From assembly GCA_041569895.1 (NCBI GenBank), contig JBFFXF010000053.1, positions 1-32,364 on the forward strand: DNA of 32,364 nucleotides, given 5' to 3'. Below the pieces are notes generated by a model. The model did not search any database, was not told where the DNA came from, and saw nothing but the letters and a program-made list of their open reading frames with translations. The stretch comes from JBFFXF01 sp041569895. Its GTDB lineage: Bacteria > Planctomycetota > UBA8108 > JACQVS01. The translations under genes and the position numbers were made by a program. This document shows, piece after piece, positions 1-7,619 of this stretch; the first letter of the stretch is position 1; every line of letters begins with the position of its first letter.

Positions 1-138
1 CCAACCCTGGCCTGGACGGTGGCCGTGAGCCGTGGACCGTGAGCCGTGGACCGTGACCGTGACCGTCCAGCGAGTTTTGTCGATCACGACGGGCGCTTTC
101 GGGCACGGGCACGGGTACGTTTTTGCCTGCGCCCGCGG
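1..138. repeat. Intergenic hexamer repeats downstream of the UbiD-family gene
   Basis: The 138 bases at the left window edge hold no gene. Positions about 20-68 are a tandem array of variants of GTGACC/GTGAGCC/GTGGACC. Positions 95-119 carry CTTTCGGGCACGGGCACGGG followed by TACG. The reverse complement of that 20-base string recurs near 21485-21506, so this is a dispersed family and not only a local run. Short reading frames across it are periodicity artefacts. The region is the 3' side of the minus-strand UbiD-family gene. A weak CGGGCGC/GCGCCCG pairing (90-96 with 129-135) flanks the second array, but its 32-base loop makes it unconvincing as a terminator. Confidence 0.6.
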
Positions 139-1935
139 CTACAGCCCCTCCGGAAAGTACTCATCCCACCGCCGGGTCACCCGTTCGACGATCTCCTCCG
201 ACATCGTCAGCGGCTCCGGGTAGCCGTCCTTGAAGGTCGCGTCGATGCCCATCGGGCCGCTGGAGATCGCGCAGGGTCCGCGCAGCTCGGTTCGCGGGAA
301 GAGGACGTCGCGGGCCGGTTCGAAGCGGGTCAGGAACCCCCACAGGAGCTCGACGCGGTCGTCGAGGTCGACGTCCTCGCTCAGGGCGACGATCAGCTTG
401 AAGCCGGCCAGGTCGGGGCGCCGGACGAGGTCCTCGAGGATCTCGCGGCTGCGGGCGCGGCTCGCGTCGTCGATGGCCACCGCGAGCAGCGTTCGCTCGA
501 GGACGCGGGAGCCGGTGACGCCGGGCACCTCGCCGGCGAGGCGCGGGTCCTCCGGGGGCTCCGCGGGCGGCGGCGCGAGTCCCGTGTCGCCGGTGGCGTC
601 GACCACCATCTTCGAGCCGAGGTTCATCTTGAAGCTCGTGAAGTCGAGGGTGTCCATCGACGTCCCGGGAAGGATCAGCAGGTCGCGGGACGGATCGAAG
701 CGCTCGCGAATCGCTCGCAGCACCGCGGGGAAATCCCGCGGCGACGTCTCGTGGTCGACCACCACGACCCACTTCGTCAGCGAGAGCTGGCCCTCGCCGA
801 GCAGGCCGAGCGCCGTCTTGATCCCCTCCTTCCGGTAGCGGGATTCCATCGACACGACGAGCAGCGTGTGGAACCCGCCCTCGTAGTACGACCAGAGGTC
901 GCGGATCTCCGGTCGCATGACGCGCAGGATCGGGCTGAAGATCTCCTGCGCGGCGTTGCCGAGCCACATGTCCTCCTGCGGCGGCTTGCCGACGATCGCC
1001 GCGAGGTAGATCGGGTCCTCGCGCCGCGTGATCTTGCGGATCTGGAAGAGGGGGAACTCGGCCGCGTGCGAGTAGTGGCCGTAGTGGTCTCCGAACGGGC
1101 CCTCCATGCGGCGCACGCCGGGAGGCACGGTCCCCTCGAGCACGAACTCGGCGTTCGCGGGAACGTCGATCGACAGCGACCGCGCGCGAGCCATCGGCGC
1201 GGGCTCACCGCGGAGGAATCCGCTGAAGGCGACCTCGTCGATGCCCTCGGGCAGCGGCGCCATCGCCGAGAAGAGCAGCACCGGGTCGGCTCCGAGGACG
1301 ACGGCGACCTCGAGCGGGCGCCCGTCTCGCTCCGCGCAGTGGTGGTGGAAACCGCCACCCTTCTGGATCTGCCAGTGCATGCCGGTCTCGGTCGCGGAGT
1401 AGACGTGCATTCGGTAGAGGCCGAGGTTGCGCTCGCGACCGTCGGGGCCGGTGGTGATGACGAGCGGGAAGGTGATGAAGCGGCCGCCGTCACCGGGCCA
1501 GCACTTGAGGATCGGCAGCTGGCCGAGGTCGGGCTCCTCCTCGACCCGCTGCGAGGGCGGACGGGCGACGCGACGGACGCGCATCTTCGTCGCCCGCCAC
1601 AGCAGCGAACGGTTGCGGAGGAGCGATCGAACGCTCGGCGGGTTGACGTCCCGGAGCAGATGCAGGATCGCCTCGCCGATCTCGCGCGGGCGCCGGCCGA
1701 AGGCGATCTCCAGCCGGCGCTGGCTCGAGAAGACGTTGATGGCGAGTGGGTAGGGCGAGCCGGTGACGCGCTCGAAGAGGATCGCGGGACCGCCGCCGTG
1801 GCGCAGCACGCGGCTGACGATCTCGGTGATCTCGAGCACCGGGTCGACCTCGACCCGGACGCGTCGAAGCTCGCCGGCGGCCTCGATGGCGGCGAGGAAA
1901 GAGCGCAGGTCGCGCGGGGGACGACGGCGTGCCAT
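139..1935 (-). CDS. UbiD family decarboxylase
   Basis: This 598-residue protein belongs to the prenylated-FMN dependent UbiD decarboxylase family, whose members remove (or add) a carboxyl group on aromatic or alpha,beta-unsaturated acids, for example in ubiquinone or menaquinone biosynthesis. Visible signature elements are R175 in LGLYRMHV, the HWQIQKGGGFHHH stretch (187-199) expected around the cofactor and metal site, and E278-GPFG-D283. These give the R, E and D/E residues of the family's catalytic triad. The length fits the longer UbiD forms seen in bacterial menaquinone-type decarboxylases (about 480-600 residues). The ATG start has GGAG about ten bases upstream. No UbiX/flavin prenyltransferase or other quinone gene is in view, so the substrate cannot be assigned. 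The gene stands alone and diverges from the maltokinase gene. Confidence 0.9.
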   Translation of the reverse strand: MARRRPPRDLRSFLAAIEAAGELRRVRVEVDPVLEITEIVSRVLRHGGGPAILFERVTGSPYPLAINVFSSQRRLEIAFGRRPREIGEAILHLLRDVNPPSVRSLLRNRSLLWRATKMRVRRVARPPSQRVEEEPDLGQLPILKCWPGDGGRFITFPLVITTGPDGRERNLGLYRMHVYSATETGMHWQIQKGGGFHHHCAERDGRPLEVAVVLGADPVLLFSAMAPLPEGIDEVAFSGFLRGEPAPMARARSLSIDVPANAEFVLEGTVPPGVRRMEGPFGDHYGHYSHAAEFPLFQIRKITRREDPIYLAAIVGKPPQEDMWLGNAAQEIFSPILRVMRPEIRDLWSYYEGGFHTLLVVSMESRYRKEGIKTALGLLGEGQLSLTKWVVVVDHETSPRDFPAVLRAIRERFDPSRDLLILPGTSMDTLDFTSFKMNLGSKMVVDATGDTGLAPPPAEPPEDPRLAGEVPGVTGSRVLERTLLAVAIDDASRARSREILEDLVRRPDLAGFKLIVALSEDVDLDDRVELLWGFLTRFEPARDVLFPRTELRGPCAISSGPMGIDATFKDGYPEPLTMSEEIVERVTRRWDEYFPEGL

Positions 1936-1980
1936 TGCGGGAGAGCTCCGCCTCCGATCAGTCGTTCGATTCGGGTGGTT

Positions 1981-2030
1981 CTGGACAAACAGCAGCCCCC
2001 CTGTTTAATGCAAACCGCGTGCGGAATCAA
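1981..2030. promoter_or_regulatory. Candidate overlapping divergent promoters (UbiD-family gene / maltokinase)
   Basis: The 163-bp gap between the divergent genes contains a local AT-richer patch. On the plus strand TGGACA (1982-1987) and TTTAAT (2004-2009) are separated by 16 bases, a plausible sigma70-type pair for the maltokinase gene. On the minus strand TTGATT (reading 2030 to 2025) and TAAACA (2007 to 2002) are separated by 17 bases and point towards the UbiD-family gene. The two -10 candidates overlap, so the promoters would compete. AAACAG/CTGTTT (1987-1992 and 2001-2006) forms an inverted repeat across the same site and could be an operator. This is pattern matching only, with no conservation evidence. 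Confidence 0.35.
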
Positions 2031-2098
2031 ACAGGCCTTTCCGGGCTCCCCGGAGACCGGAAACGCCAGCGGACCGCGTCTGGCCAGGAGCGGATGGC

Positions 2099-3424
2099 AT
2101 GGTCATGAGGGAATCCGACAGGGCTGCCCGCGTCGCCGGCGACCCCGCCGCGCTTCCGGCGCGGGCGTGGCAGGAATTCCTGCCTCGCCAGCGCTGGTAC
2201 GGCGACAAGGAGCGCGAGCTCACCGGAGCGCGCGTGCGGGATCACGCCGACCTCGCCGGGAACACCCGGTGGCTCCTCGTCGACGCCAGCTTCGCCGGCG
2301 GTCCCGACAGCACGTACCAGCTCGTCGGCAGGGCCCACGGCGGCTCGTTCGACGAGCGACTCGACGCGCTCGGCGACTGGCTGCGCGAGGGTTTCGGCGC
2401 CGCGCCGGAGGGCGGGCTGCGCACCCGTCGGGGCGAGATCGTCTTCAGTCCGGTCGCGCCCCTCGAGGGCGCGTCCATCGGCGAGGTTCTCCCCGGCGAG
2501 ATGTCGAACACGCTCGTGCGCCTCGGCGATCGCGAGCTCGTCAAGATCTTCAGGCGGGTGGCGCCGGGCGTCCACCCCGAGGTCGAGGCGCTCGAGTGGC
2601 TGGCGCGGGGCGAGTGCGAGCACGCGCCGGGGCTCGTCGGCAGCGTGGCCCATCGCGATGCCGGGGGAGACGAATCGGCGTTGATGCTGGTGGCGGAGCA
2701 TCTCGGCGCGACCCGCACGCTGTGGAGCGTGTTCACGGACGAGCCGGCTGACACCGGCGCGCCCCGTGACAGCGACAGGGCGGACGACGCGCTCGCCGCG
2801 CTCGCGCGCCGCCTCGGCGCGGTCACGGCGTCGCTCCACCGGGCGCTCGAGGGGTGCGGCGGGCCGCCCCGTCCGCCCGGTCGCGTCGAGGCGGACCTCT
2901 CCGTGCTGCGCCATCTGCCGCCCGCGGGAGAACCGCTGGCGGCGAGGCGGGAGGAGCTCGAGGCGGCCCTCGCGCGCGAGATCGACCCGGCGAACCTGGC
3001 GATCCGCACGCACGGCGACCTCCACCTCGGTCAGGTGGTCGCCGTCGAGAAGACCGATCGACTCGTGGTCATCGACTTCGAGGGCGAGCCGGCGCTGCCA
3101 CTCGCGTCGCGCCGGCGTCCGGCCCCGGCGGCGCGGGACATCGCGTGCCTTTTCCGGTCCTTCTCGTACGCTCGACGATGCACGGCGGGAGGGCCGAGAA
3201 CACGCAACTGGGAGTCTCGCCTCCGCGAGGAGCTCCTCGAGGGTTACTGGAAGGAGATCGAGGGCACGACGTTCGCCCCTCGCGATCGGCGGAGCTTCCT
3301 CGATGCAGTGGAGACGTTCGAGCTTCAGAAGGCGGTGGCCGAGATCGGTTACGAGCTCTCGCACCGGCCCGACTGGGTGGAGGTGCCGATCGCGGGCGCG
3401 CTCGAGATTCTCGACCGTGCTTGA
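2099..3424 (+). CDS. mak: Maltokinase (Mak / Pep2-like)
   Basis: This 441-residue protein matches the maltokinase family, which phosphorylates maltose to alpha-maltose 1-phosphate with ATP and is often fused to trehalose synthase. Here it is free-standing. The N-terminal family signature LPRQRWYGDK lies at about residues 27-37. The phosphotransferase catalytic loop THGDLHLGQV has H305, G306 and D307, and the metal-binding IDFEGEP follows with D326. The next conserved block, SRRRPAPAARDIACLFRSF, is typical of maltokinases. AGGAG at 2086-2090 is correctly spaced for the ATG at 2099, which decides the start. With the downstream GlgA/GlgM-type enzyme this suggests the GlgE-type alpha-glucan pathway, although TreS and GlgE themselves are not in the window. 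The cap domain beginning at residue 1 argues against simple truncation of a TreS fusion. Confidence 0.88.
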   Translation: MVMRESDRAARVAGDPAALPARAWQEFLPRQRWYGDKERELTGARVRDHADLAGNTRWLLVDASFAGGPDSTYQLVGRAHGGSFDERLDALGDWLREGFGAAPEGGLRTRRGEIVFSPVAPLEGASIGEVLPGEMSNTLVRLGDRELVKIFRRVAPGVHPEVEALEWLARGECEHAPGLVGSVAHRDAGGDESALMLVAEHLGATRTLWSVFTDEPADTGAPRDSDRADDALAALARRLGAVTASLHRALEGCGGPPRPPGRVEADLSVLRHLPPAGEPLAARREELEAALAREIDPANLAIRTHGDLHLGQVVAVEKTDRLVVIDFEGEPALPLASRRRPAPAARDIACLFRSFSYARRCTAGGPRTRNWESRLREELLEGYWKEIEGTTFAPRDRRSFLDAVETFELQKAVAEIGYELSHRPDWVEVPIAGALEILDRA

Positions 3425-3451
3425 GTTTTCTCGCGGGGCGAGAAAACTCAA
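3421..3451 (+). terminator. Perfect 14-bp hairpin spanning the maltokinase stop codon
   Basis: TTGAGTTTTCTCGC (3421-3434) pairs perfectly with GCGAGAAAACTCAA (3438-3451) around a GGG loop. The left arm includes the TGA stop codon of the maltokinase gene. There is no T-run after the stem, so it is not a textbook intrinsic terminator. It may instead be a 3' stabilising hairpin or a bidirectional terminator. A perfect stem of this length next to a stop codon is unlikely to be chance. Confidence 0.5.
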
Positions 3452-3552
3452 GTTGGTGCGGGTCAGGGCTTCAACGTCTGCGCGGGTGGACACGCTGAAA
3501 AAGTGGCATGGTCGATTTCCTGACGACGATCGATGCGGAACGCAGGAAGTTG

Positions 3553-3690
3553 TATGAGAAGTGCAGCAAGACGGGGAAAGCAGGAACGTGCGTTCGACGG
3601 CTCGAGCGAAGCTCGCGAAGTGAACCCCATCAGTCGTTGCGTTTCCTGCTTTCACGGGTTTCCTTGCTTCCTGCTGAGTCGTCTCTTCGG
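3553..3690. repeat. Short copy of the AGGAAAGCAGG-armed intergenic element
   Basis: The left arm at 3553-3588 begins TATGAG and ends GGGGAAAGCAGGAACG. The right arm at 3628-3690 begins CATCAG, contains GTTTCCTGCTTTC and CTTGCTTCCTG, and ends TCGTCTCTTCGG. Both arms align with those of the longer copy at 21541-21857, and GGAAAGCAGGAA / TTCCTGCTTTC make them partly inverted repeats of each other. The 39 bases between the arms contain only a small CGAGC-GAA-GCTCG hairpin (3603-3615). The element fills most of the 314-bp gap between the maltokinase and glycosyltransferase genes. I see nothing else in that gap (3452-3552 is featureless). Confidence 0.6.
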
Positions 3691-3738
3691 TATCCCGCGT
3701 TGCGGGGCGGTGGCGTTGCTGGGCCCTGACATGGAGAC

Positions 3739-4962
3739 ATGATGCGGATTCTGATGCTTTCCAGGGAGTACCCGCCGCACGTCTACGGCGGAGCCGGCGT
3801 CCACGTCGAGCACCTCTCGCGCGAGCTGGCGCGGATCGCCGAGGTCGAGGTGCGCTGCTTCGGAGATCAGCGCGAGTCGCGGCGGGCCGGCCGTCCCGAG
3901 GTGCACGGGTTCCGGCCGCTTCCCGGCGCCGATGTGCTGCGCGAGCGCATGGATGCGCGCCTCTGGAAGGCGTTCGAGCCGGTGATCACCGACCTGGCGA
4001 TCGCCGGGGAGCCGGTCGACGCGGACATCGTCCACTGCCACACGTGGTACACGATGCTCGCGGGCCTGTGGATCAGGCTGCTCTACGGGTCGCCGCTCGT
4101 CATCACGACGCACTCGCTCGAGCCGCTGCGACCGTGGAAGGAAGAGCAGCTCGGCCGCGGCTACCGGCTCTCGAGCTGGATCGAGCGCGCCGCGATTCTC
4201 GCCGCGGACGCCGTCATCGCGGTGTCGGAGGGCACGCGCCGGGAGGTCCTCGAGTGCTATTCCGTGCCGGAGGACCGCGTCCACGTGATCCACAACGGCA
4301 TTGATCTGCGGCGGTACCGGAAGACCGACGCCACCGGCGCGCTCCGCAAGCACGGCATCGACCCGGCGCGGCCCTACCTGCTCTTCGTCGGGCGGATCAC
4401 GCGCCAGAAGGGGATCCTGCACCTCGTGCGCGCCCTCCACCACGTCGACGCGGGCGTTCAGGCCGTCCTCTGCGCCGGCGCGCCCGACACGCCGGCGCTT
4501 GGCGAGCAGACCGCGAGGGCCGTCGAGGAGCTGCGCTCGAAGCGCGATGGCGTCCACTGGATCCCCGAGATGGTCGCCGTGCCCGAGCTCATCGAGCTCT
4601 ACAGCGGCGCGTCGGTGTTCGTGTGCCCGTCCGTCTACGAGCCCTTCGGCATCATCAACCTCGAGGCGATGGCCTGCGAGACACCCGTGGTGGCGTCCCG
4701 CGTCGGCGGCATCCCGGAGGTCGTCGTCGACGGCGAGACCGGAATTCTCGTCCCGGTGGAGCAGAACGCCCCGCCCGACTTCGAGCCCCGCGACCCCGAG
4801 CGCTTCGCCCGCGACCTCGCGACCGCGATCGGCGAGGTGCTCGCCGACCCCGAGCGCGCCGCCCGCATGGGCCGATCCGGTCGGGCCCGGGTCGAGAAGC
4901 TCTTCAACTGGGAAACGATCGCGCGGCGAACGCTGGAGCTGTACGGGACGCTGGCCGGATGA
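3739..4962 (+). CDS. glgA: Glycogen synthase / alpha-maltose-1-phosphate synthase (GlgA-GlgM, Corynebacterium-type)
   Basis: This 407-residue GT-B glycosyltransferase resembles the actinobacterial GlgA group. In mycobacteria that enzyme (GlgM) joins ADP-glucose and glucose 1-phosphate to make maltose 1-phosphate, and it can also extend glucan. The N-terminus SREYPPHVYGGAGVHVEHL holds the glycine-rich donor loop. HCHTWYTMLAG follows at about residues 96-106. The retaining-GT motif E301-PFGIINL-E309 lies in the C-terminal Rossmann domain. Two adjacent ATGs exist (3739 and 3742). GGAG at 3733-3736 is rather close to the first, so 3742 is equally possible. The maltokinase upstream supports the maltose-1-phosphate interpretation; function as an ordinary glycogen synthase is the alternative. 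Confidence 0.88.
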   Translation: MMRILMLSREYPPHVYGGAGVHVEHLSRELARIAEVEVRCFGDQRESRRAGRPEVHGFRPLPGADVLRERMDARLWKAFEPVITDLAIAGEPVDADIVHCHTWYTMLAGLWIRLLYGSPLVITTHSLEPLRPWKEEQLGRGYRLSSWIERAAILAADAVIAVSEGTRREVLECYSVPEDRVHVIHNGIDLRRYRKTDATGALRKHGIDPARPYLLFVGRITRQKGILHLVRALHHVDAGVQAVLCAGAPDTPALGEQTARAVEELRSKRDGVHWIPEMVAVPELIELYSGASVFVCPSVYEPFGIINLEAMACETPVVASRVGGIPEVVVDGETGILVPVEQNAPPDFEPRDPERFARDLATAIGEVLADPERAARMGRSGRARVEKLFNWETIARRTLELYGTLAG

Positions 4963-4977
4963 CGGGCGAAGAGAGAG

Positions 4978-5009
4978 GGAACGCAGATTACGCAGATTGA
5001 CGCAGATTG
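4978..5009 (+). repeat. Tandem ACGCAGATT units (3 copies)
   Basis: Starting 16 bases after the glycosyltransferase stop codon, the 9-base unit ACGCAGATT occurs three times with a one-base irregularity between units 2 and 3. The same unit occurs in reverse orientation at 21901-21960. No gene is associated with this copy. Bases 5010-5040 that follow show nothing recognisable. Confidence 0.75.
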
Positions 5010-5040
5010 GGGCGACGGGACGCACCGGTCGCGGTCGCAG

Positions 5041-5236
5041 CTCGACTCCCATCCGATACCGAGTCCGAGATCGGATTCCGATGACCGATTCCGATGCCGA
5101 TTCCGACTCCGACTCCGACTCGGATTCGGGTCTTCGACTCGGACCGCTGATCTCTGGTCTCTGATCTCAGTCCTCTGATCTCTGTCTCCGACCCCTGCCC
5201 CGGCGGATCGAGGACGAGGACGAGGACGAGCACGAC
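5041..5236 (+). repeat. Composite simple-repeat island 1
   Basis: The island contains three modules in order. First is a hexamer array of GATTCC/GACTCC/GATGCC units (5041-5142). Second is a CTCTGATCTCTG-type tract (about 5147-5190). Third is a GAGGAC array ending GAGCACGAC (5208-5236). It makes up about half of the 399-bp gap between the glycosyltransferase and mrp. A small frame starting at 5081 would encode a Ser/Asp-alternating peptide, but this follows from the 6-base period and is not called as a gene. Bases 5237-5361 hold the mrp leader without a clear promoter. Confidence 0.75.
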
Positions 5237-5361
5237 GGCGCCCCGCGTCGGCCTCTTCCTCCGGCTCCCCACCCTCCGCCCTTGCACCGCCTTCCATTCA
5301 CCCCAACAATCTGTTAAACCGGACGTTTCGATCCGCGGCACACTTCTCGAGGAATACCATC

Positions 5362-6507
5362 ATGTCCGCCAACTCGCCCAGGCTGGCTCCCCGTGACTCC
5401 GGTGGGGGGGCCGTGACCGCGTCGGACGTGCTCGACGCGTTGAGGACGGTCCAGGATCCCGATCTGGCCCGCGACATCGTCTCGCTCGGGTTCATCAAGG
5501 ATCTGGTCATCGACGGGGGCCACGTCTCGTACAAGGTCGAGCTCACCACGCCGGCGTGTCCGGTCAAGGATCAGCTCAAGCGTGAATGCGAGGAGAAGAC
5601 CGCCGCGCTCGCCGGCGTCGATCGTGTCTCGGTCGAGATGACCGCGAAGGTGCGGGCGGCGGCGGGAGCCGGGACGGGCGGCGGGGCGTTGCCCGGGGTC
5701 AAGAACATCGTCGCCGTCGCGAGCGGCAAGGGCGGTGTCGGCAAGTCGACGACGGCGATCAACTTGGCGCTGGCGCTGCGGCAGGCCGGCGCGGCGGTCG
5801 GTCTGCTCGACGCCGACGTCTACGGCCCGAGCATGGCGATGATGTTCGGCGTTCACGATCGCCCGCAGGTGACCGAGGATCGCAAGATCGTGCCGCTCGA
5901 GGGGCACGGCGTGAAGGTGCTGTCGATGGGATTCCTCGCCGACGAGAACCAGCCGGTCATCTGGCGCGGTCCGATGGTGCACGGGCTCCTGCAGCAGTTC
6001 CTCCGGGACGCGGCCTGGGGCGAGCTCGATTACCTCGTCCTCGACCTGCCGCCGGGGACCGGAGACGCGCAGCTGTCGATCTCGCAGCTCGTGCCGATCA
6101 CCGGCGCGGTGATCGTCACGACGCCGCAGGACATCTCGCTCCTCGACGCGCGCAAGGGTCTGTTCACGTTCCAGAAGCTCAATGTGCCGGTGCTCGGAAT
6201 CGTCGAGAACATGAGCTTCTTCGTCTGCACGAGCTGCGGCCACCGGCACGACATCTTCCGTCACGGCGGTGGACGCCGGGTCGCCGAGCAGCTCGGGCTG
6301 CCGTTCCTCGGCGAGATCCCGATCGATCCGGAGATCGTCGTCGGCGGTGATCAGGGAAAGCCGATCGTCGTCGACAAGCCGGACTCGCCGACCGCCGAGG
6401 CGTACCGCAAGTTCGCGGGCGAGGTCGCCGCGCGTATCAGCGTGCTGAACGAGACGGGGTCGGCGGGGCAGCAGCCGATCATGCCGCAGCCGTTCCAGTG
6501 GAAGTGA
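5362..6507 (+). CDS. mrp: Mrp/ApbC family iron-sulfur cluster carrier ATPase
   Basis: This 381-residue cytoplasmic P-loop ATPase of the Mrp/NBP35 family binds and transfers Fe-S clusters to apoproteins. Residues about 15-90 form an N-terminal MIP18/DUF59 domain (VQDPDLARDIVSLGFI, TTPACPVKDQ). A linker rich in Ala and Gly leads to the deviant Walker A GKGGVGKST (122-130). DLPPGTGDAQLSI is the Walker B/switch region. The cluster-binding C289-x2-C292 pair lies in VCTSCGHRHDIF. The length and domain order are those of standard bacterial Mrp. The ATG has GAGGA about ten bases upstream. No ISC or SUF genes are adjacent, which is common for mrp. Confidence 0.95.
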   Translation: MSANSPRLAPRDSGGGAVTASDVLDALRTVQDPDLARDIVSLGFIKDLVIDGGHVSYKVELTTPACPVKDQLKRECEEKTAALAGVDRVSVEMTAKVRAAAGAGTGGGALPGVKNIVAVASGKGGVGKSTTAINLALALRQAGAAVGLLDADVYGPSMAMMFGVHDRPQVTEDRKIVPLEGHGVKVLSMGFLADENQPVIWRGPMVHGLLQQFLRDAAWGELDYLVLDLPPGTGDAQLSISQLVPITGAVIVTTPQDISLLDARKGLFTFQKLNVPVLGIVENMSFFVCTSCGHRHDIFRHGGGRRVAEQLGLPFLGEIPIDPEIVVGGDQGKPIVVDKPDSPTAEAYRKFAGEVAARISVLNETGSAGQQPIMPQPFQWK

Positions 6508-6538
6508 TGGCGTGCGAGTGATGGCGTGGGAGTAATTG

Positions 6539-6560
6539 CCCCGGTCGCCGGGGGAGGGAG
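6539..6560 (+). promoter_or_regulatory. Small GC hairpin overlapping the ribosome binding site of the Gfo/Idh gene
   Basis: CCCCGG (6539-6544) and CCGGGG (6548-6553) form a perfect 6-bp stem with a TCG loop. The right arm runs into the purine-rich GGGAGGGAG (about 6552-6560) that serves the GTG start at 6564. The hairpin could end mrp transcription or partly mask the ribosome binding site. It is short enough in GC-rich DNA that chance is possible. Confidence 0.3.
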
Positions 6561-6563
6561 AGT

Positions 6564-7619
6564 GTGAGCACCACGAAACCAGTTCGCATCGCCATCGTCG
6601 GCTGCGGCATGATCAGCGAGTTCCAGTCGCAGGCGATCAAGCAGGTCGAGGGCGCCGAGATCGCGGGCTACCAGGACGCCATCGCCGAACGCGCCCGCGA
6701 GCGCGTCTCGCAGTACGGCGGCACCACCTGGGACACCATCGACGACCTCGCCGCGGACCCGAACGTCGACGCCGTGTCGATCTGCACCCCGTCAGGGGCG
6801 CACCTCGAGCCCGCGGTCCGCGTGGCGAGCGCCCGGAAACACCTGATGGTCGAGAAACCGATCGAAATCACTCCCGAGCGCTGCGACGAGATCATCTCGG
6901 CGTGCAAGAACGCTGGCGTCGTCCTCGGGGCGATCTTCCCGCGCCGCTTCCAGGAGAGCAGCCTCGCGGTCAAGGCGGCGGTCGACGTCGGCCGGTTCGG
7001 CACCATCGTCCTCGCCGACGTCGCGATCAAGTGGTGGCGCAGTCAGGAGTACTACGACACCGGCGGCTGGAAGGGCACGTGGAAGCTCGACGGCGGCGGC
7101 GCGCTGATGAACCAGGGGATCCACGGCATCGATCTCCTCCAGTGGCTCCTCGGCGGCATCGAGAGCGTCAGCGGCATGACCGACACGCTCGCGCACGAGC
7201 GCATCGAGGTCGAGGACGTCGCCGGCGCCGCGGTCCGCTTCAAGAACGGCGCCCTCGGAACCGTCGTCGGCACGACCGGCGCGTGGCCCGGCGCCAAGAT
7301 CCGCACCGAGATCTGCGGCACGCAGGGCCACGTCGTCCTCGAGGACGAGGTGATCCAGACCTGGGAGTTCCGCGACGAGCAACCCGACGACGACCGCATC
7401 CGCCGCGAGCTCGGCCCCCGCGAGGGCCTCTCGGGCGGCGGCGCCGCCGACGCCAAGGCGATCGACTGCGAGGGGCATCGCCGCCAGTTCGTCGACTTCG
7501 TCGAGGCGATCCGCACCGGCCGGCCGCCCCGAATCGACGGCGCCGAGGCCCGCCACGCGGTGGCGGTGATCACGGCGATCTACCGCTCGGCGAGGGAGGG
7601 GCGGCGGGTGGAGGTGTGA
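6564..7619 (+). CDS. Gfo/Idh/MocA family NAD(P)-dependent oxidoreductase
   Basis: This 351-residue protein has the two-domain fold of the Gfo/Idh/MocA family, which oxidises or reduces sugars, inositols or related compounds with NAD(P). The N-terminal Rossmann fold carries GCGMIS (13-18). The family signature EKP is at 97-99 (K98 is the usual catalytic lysine). GGGALMNQGIHGIDLLQWLLG holds H187 and D190 at the active site in the C-terminal alpha/beta domain. The start is a GTG, preceded by a strong GGGAGGGAG. There is no Tat or Sec signal, so it is cytoplasmic, unlike many planctomycete paralogues. The substrate cannot be inferred: neighbours are mrp upstream and an unrelated convergent gene downstream. 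Confidence 0.92.
   Translation: MSTTKPVRIAIVGCGMISEFQSQAIKQVEGAEIAGYQDAIAERARERVSQYGGTTWDTIDDLAADPNVDAVSICTPSGAHLEPAVRVASARKHLMVEKPIEITPERCDEIISACKNAGVVLGAIFPRRFQESSLAVKAAVDVGRFGTIVLADVAIKWWRSQEYYDTGGWKGTWKLDGGGALMNQGIHGIDLLQWLLGGIESVSGMTDTLAHERIEVEDVAGAAVRFKNGALGTVVGTTGAWPGAKIRTEICGTQGHVVLEDEVIQTWEFRDEQPDDDRIRRELGPREGLSGGGAADAKAIDCEGHRRQFVDFVEAIRTGRPPRIDGAEARHAVAVITAIYRSAREGRRVEV

Noticed and set aside
46..2751. A 901-codon plus-strand frame antisense to the UbiD-family gene
   Set aside because: Its translation is Arg/Ala/Asp/Val-rich without domains. The minus strand encodes a clear UbiD protein, and the frame also runs through the maltokinase gene. It is a high-GC shadow.
5081..5164. Ser/Asp-alternating micro-ORFs starting at ATGACCGATTCC in islands 1, 2 and 3
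   Set aside because: A 6-base repeat automatically gives a two-residue repeat in an open frame. The frames end at different places in each island, have no consistent ribosome binding site and shift between islands.
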